This document shows positions 60,978 through 64,000 of a stretch of 64,000 bases of DNA, in pieces. A program made the translations under genes and the position numbers. The DNA is taken from NCBI GenBank assembly GCA_037367405.1, contig JAZKJV010009322.1:372001-436000 (forward strand), read 5' to 3'. The notes under the pieces are model-generated. The model saw nothing but the letters and a program-made list of their open reading frames with translations, was not told where the DNA came from and did not search any database. Each line of letters starts with the position of its first letter. Position 1 is the first letter of the stretch. This DNA is from Ottelia alismoides. Lineage: Eukaryota; Streptophyta; Magnoliopsida; Alismatales; Hydrocharitaceae.

Positions 60978-61557
60978 AGAGGCACCCCTTGCTCTTCTTT
61001 GTTACAACAACAAAATAAGAACATAAGTCTCTCTCTATCTCTTTCTCTCTACACGCCCTCTCTTCCTCTCTCTCTTATGCCATCCACCATGGATGCCCTA
61101 GAGAGAGTCTCCATCGCCGCAGTGTCGTCCTTATGTTGTCGGTTCGATTGCTCGTGGATCTCCGTCTACTTCGGTGTGCCACGCATGTGAATAAGATGTC
61201 GGATCTCGTGTGTTGAGATCGGGAGATTCACTGCTTGGATCATCAACATGGATTGCGAGAATCACGTGTTTCATCAACACGCTCGCAAGCGTCTCCTCCG
61301 TCAGATCGGACTTGATACTGGACGTCTCTTCGTTTAGAGACTCGATCATAGCTACGCTTCAAGAGGTAATCCTATTACTTGTTTGTGGTTTAGACGAAAC
61401 GATCTAAGAAGTGTTCTTAATCATGTGGTTTCGTCACATGAAAATTTTAATTTCCGTTGAATCGAGCACTTGTACGACTAGTCGCTCCCGATCGCATACG
61501 ATGCGATCCTCATGCTTCCGTGATGCGCTTAAAGATCTAACCATATCCTACAGTAAT

Positions 61558-62099
61558 TGTGTGTCCTAAGTTACAATCTTGATCAAGCAAAAATGATCTA
61601 AGATATCTTTATTTGAATCAGAGGGCCTTGACCTAAATAGCCACTTCAGTCGAGAATCACTCTCGACACAAAACCACACAATTAAAGAATAAATAGAGGC
61701 CTTTTTTACATTCGGGAGAACTCAATTGAGAACTGATGTAAATAGGGAAACTAATTACACCACAAATTACAACAAATAATACAAAAAAAGTATAACATAA
61801 AATACTATCTAATTAGACTAAAATTTCTCCCAATATAATTGTCCTATGGCCTCTACAGCTGAAGCTCCAAGATTCTCACCTCTATGTTTCTTCAATGGCT
61901 ATTGTCTCCGTGGTCCCTACAATAAAACAATGAGAGTGTCAGAAATTGTTAGGAGAAATTAAATGAAGTAATAGCTACAAACATAGAGACAATCAAGATA
62001 AAATAGTAAAAGAACACAATACAAGAACTTAACCTAAAAAGCTCTAAAAATCACTAAAATTAGTAATTAACTCTAGATCAAATCAAATAATGTGCAACA
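61558..62099 (-). other. Element C leader, PBS-proximal piece
   Basis: It continues the leader after S2 (GTGTGTCCTAAGTTAC corresponds to the GTGTGTGGATCCTACTAATTAC region of A) and includes a CTCCAAGATTCTCACC block that parallels the C/T-rich part of the A leader near 41900. No gene. Confidence 0.55.
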
Positions 62100-62117
62100 T
62101 CCCTGACAATGGTGCCA
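62100..62117 (-). other. Primer-binding site of element C
   Basis: On the minus strand TGGCACCATTGTCAGGGA, 14 of 18 matches to the tRNA-Asp-type site. All four differences are C-to-T or G-to-A transitions, consistent with decay of methylated DNA. Confidence 0.65.
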
Positions 62118-62118
62118 T

Positions 62119-62427
62119 TAAGTGAACTGTCAATCGACCAATATAACAAGCACTCGTTGTAGCACGGGCCAATTAACAATCAACAGAACCAAGTCTAAAA
62201 TCTCTATGTAAGGGACTTGGCTTAAATTTATACCTGGGTAAGTACAGGGTTGAACACAGGGACATAAGCAATTATTTAATTTAAATAAGGAGTCAATTAT
62301 CTACTTAGGCGATTTGTAGGCTATTTAGTCCAAGCCAAATGCAACAAACATAATGCGTGCAATTTTTAAAATACTATTTTATGATACTTAAATTACATGA
62401 AACTCAATAAGCAACTTGTGCCTCCTT
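62119..62427 (-). repeat. 5' LTR fragment of element C
   Basis: It follows the PBS and contains ATACCTGGGTAAGTACAGGG and TTGAACACAGGGAC (about 62231-62264), the counterpart of the TAACCTGG-GTCGAACTCAAGG block near the ends of the A and B LTRs. Only about 310 bp are present before the tandem-duplication junction. Confidence 0.6.
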
Positions 62428-64000
62428 GCACTACTGATTCCCTACGATTAAGGTCAGACCTTGATCCAAGGGCCCGCAACGGCCCACATCAACATGTTCG
62501 CCTCCATCGATAAGGAAAGAGGCTCGACCACTCGAGCCTGCTACCATACGCCACACGACGGCTTGAGGTTTGACCGCCCGAGCCACTCGCTGAGCCAGGG
62601 CACGTGCAAGGCATGTTTCCCACTGAAATATTGCAAGGAAGCCCTCGCCCCTTTCTAGATTTTCATGCAAATCCCAACACCTTGGAGTCACAGGGGATGC
62701 ACGCGCGCCTAAAGAAATTGCATAAATACCCTTATGGGTATAAGTATTTGCATTTTAGCCCTTTTCCATATTTATTTCAGTTTATTCATTTTTGTATTTT
62801 GCATTGATACTCATGTGTTTGCACATTTAATTGGACCTTCATTTGCGATCATTTTTTTTCCAAAAATTGCATATTGTAGTTCAACTAATTCTCTGTCTAA
62901 TGAGCATTTATTTGCTTTTTTGTGAGCTGTGATTTATTAATTATAATTAATTTGGTGAAAGCTTGCATATTTTATTTTATACCCTGAAATTGCTATTAAA
63001 TTATTCGCTGCTCTAAAAATTCGTAAAAAATCACATTAGATAGAATTACATGTGTTCTACATTATGCCCAAATTTCATATCATTTGTTCGCATAACGAGG
63101 TCACGATAAATTATTTGGTGATTAGAGTAATTAATTTTTCGTAAACTATAAACTCAATATTTCTAGGGTTTAGAATTTTTCCAAGATATCTCTCAAATAG
63201 ACTAATCTAGGATATTTTATTTCCTAAAATTAAATTGGATTGTTATTTATAAAAAATAATTTGTGAAAAATCACCTTGCAGTCATATTTTATTCGTTATT
63301 AATTTATATAGTGTCGGAAAAATCCAAATGAATTACAGTAGCTCAATTTTATCATATTTCATCTTCTTGTTAAGTTTCATAATTTTTAAATTTGATTTGA
63401 TAGTAAATTGCATTTTAGTCCTTGAACTTTACCAAATTTGCATTTCATTCATTAAATTACATTTAAAAATACAAAAAAATGCGTCTCTAAAAACCTGATT
63501 TTAGACTGCCTAAAACTTAATGTAAGAAGATAGTGGCCTCCCTGATTTCGATATTGGGTTTTCCCAAGTAAAATAAAAATTTGACCACACGTTTTAATTG
63601 GATAAATAATTTAGTAGTTTTTTATTAATCTGAATTGCCCGCTTGCAACGAAAATTAACATTAATTCCACATAATTAGCGAGAGAAAATTCAAGTTTATC
63701 AATAATTCAGTCTCAATTTTAAGAGTTGTTATCACTTCATTAAGGTTACCAAAATAATCTCCTAACGTACAATCCTTTTTTCCTTTATCCTTAGGTTGGC
63801 AAAAATCGAGGGAGAATACAAAGAACGGAATGGAGGTGGAAATCAATGATGCATGCAATCGTTCAAGAATACTTACAGTGATCCCTAGCACTCTCCATCT
63901 GGATGCAAGACTAAATTTATAAAATTTTCTCTATATGATTAAGTCGAGGGAAAATCCACACCTAGCATGAGTCCTATAAGAAATGAAGAATATTAATTAA
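62428..64000. repeat. Tandem duplication, second unit (cut by window end)
   Basis: Repeats 57342-58916 at offsets of 5,085-5,086: the 3' third of an S1-like LTR (ATTTGCAT module at 62745-62880) followed directly by the minus-strand C leader block at 63840-63920. By eye the copies are about 80-90% alike, so the duplication is old. The expected place of solo LTR S2 lies just beyond the window. Confidence 0.65.

Larger units (their letters stand above)
58991..61552 (+). repeat. Solo LTR S2 (probably Ty1/copia), plus orientation
   Basis: 2,562 bp beginning TGTTGGACAT and ending ATCCTACA, flanked by perfect GTAAT duplications (58986-58990 and 61553-61557), with leader of element C on both sides. 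No internal coding region accompanies it, so it is a solo LTR. It has a TATA box at 60969-60977 followed by a CT-rich untranslated stretch (61019-61076), and an array of palindromes (60221-60594). The terminal sequence and layout suggest Ty1/copia, but without an internal region the superfamily is inference. Confidence 0.85.
11086..62427 (-). mobile_element. Element C: old Athila-like Ty3/gypsy element, interrupted by three insertions
   Basis: This is the host element of the nest. Read on the minus strand it has a 5' LTR fragment (about 62427-62119), PBS (62117-62100), a leader split into three pieces by solo LTRs S1 and S2, a gag remnant (54400-52123), the insertion of element B, the rest of gag-pol (17943-14195), a post-pol tail with hairpin motifs, a polypurine tract and a 3' LTR fragment (11457-11086). 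Both of its LTRs are truncated, one at the D boundary and one by a tandem duplication. Frameshifts and stops are frequent. Orientation and continuity are supported by leader and protein similarity on both sides of every insertion. Confidence 0.75.
57342..62427. repeat. Tandem duplication, first unit
   Basis: A segment of about 5,086 bp whose beginning recurs from 62428 at a constant offset through the window end. It covers the 3' third of solo LTR S1, the C leader with solo LTR S2, the C PBS and the start of the C 5' LTR. Confidence 0.6.

Noticed and set aside
61080..61400. A small plant gene near the TATA box (open frames around 60999-61407)
   Set aside because: It lies inside solo LTR S2 with perfect target duplications. 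The frames are short and overlap on both strands.
62428..64000. The repeated right-edge segments as the two LTRs of one element
   Set aside because: The repeated unit includes a plus-oriented LTR part joined to a minus-oriented leader, which is not an LTR structure; a tandem duplication explains the constant offset better.

Overview
This window looks like plant nuclear heterochromatin. It is built almost entirely from nested LTR retrotransposons, and I found no cellular protein gene and no tRNA, rRNA or CRISPR locus. The organism is probably a flowering plant, because the elements carry Athila-type (Ty3/gypsy) protein motifs: a FMDDFSVYG reverse transcriptase box, LLDSGSSINLLP-type protease, a D-D-35-E integrase with a C-terminal GPY motif and no chromodomain, and primer-binding sites resembling the complement of tRNA-Asp. 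I cannot name the species.

Layout, oldest to youngest. (0) Positions 81-11085 hold plus-strand remnants of Athila-like elements (here D): an LTR (81-2990) with PBS and leader, a tail fragment with polypurine-like motifs, a second LTR end with PBS (5896), a leader, and a decayed gag-protease reading frame (7975-11085). (1) Element C, minus strand, runs from an LTR fragment at 11086-11457 to its PBS at 62100-62117 and an LTR fragment beyond. (2) Element B, minus strand, 17949-52117, interrupts the gag-protease linker of C and is flanked by the 5-bp duplication GAAAT. Two solo LTRs, S1 (55149-58443) and S2 (58991-61552, duplication GTAAT), interrupt the leader of C. (3) Element A, minus strand, 28208-45883, interrupts the Q-rich gag tail of B, flanked by GGGAT.

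Element A is the youngest and most complete. It is 17,676 bp with two nearly identical 3.6-kb LTRs, a PBS, a 1.5-kb leader, one gag-protease-RT-RNase H-integrase frame of 2,278 codons interrupted only by five TAG codons, a 2-kb non-coding tail and a polypurine tract. B has the same order but is full of frameshifts, with altered protease and RT active sites. C and D are more decayed still. At the right edge a roughly 5.09-kb segment (57342-62427) starts to repeat in tandem.

The most interesting unexplained structure lies outside the proteins. (i) A cassette of four hairpins whose 3' arms copy the polypurine tract lies just after pol in A, B and C. (ii) Solo LTR S2 has an array of perfect palindromes with different arms but a constant core AATnTGATT. 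(iii) A and B share an in-frame TAG at the RNase H-integrase junction and possibly one in the gag linker. (iv) A leader block with a splice-donor-like core is conserved in all leaders seen. All identities and alignments were judged by eye.
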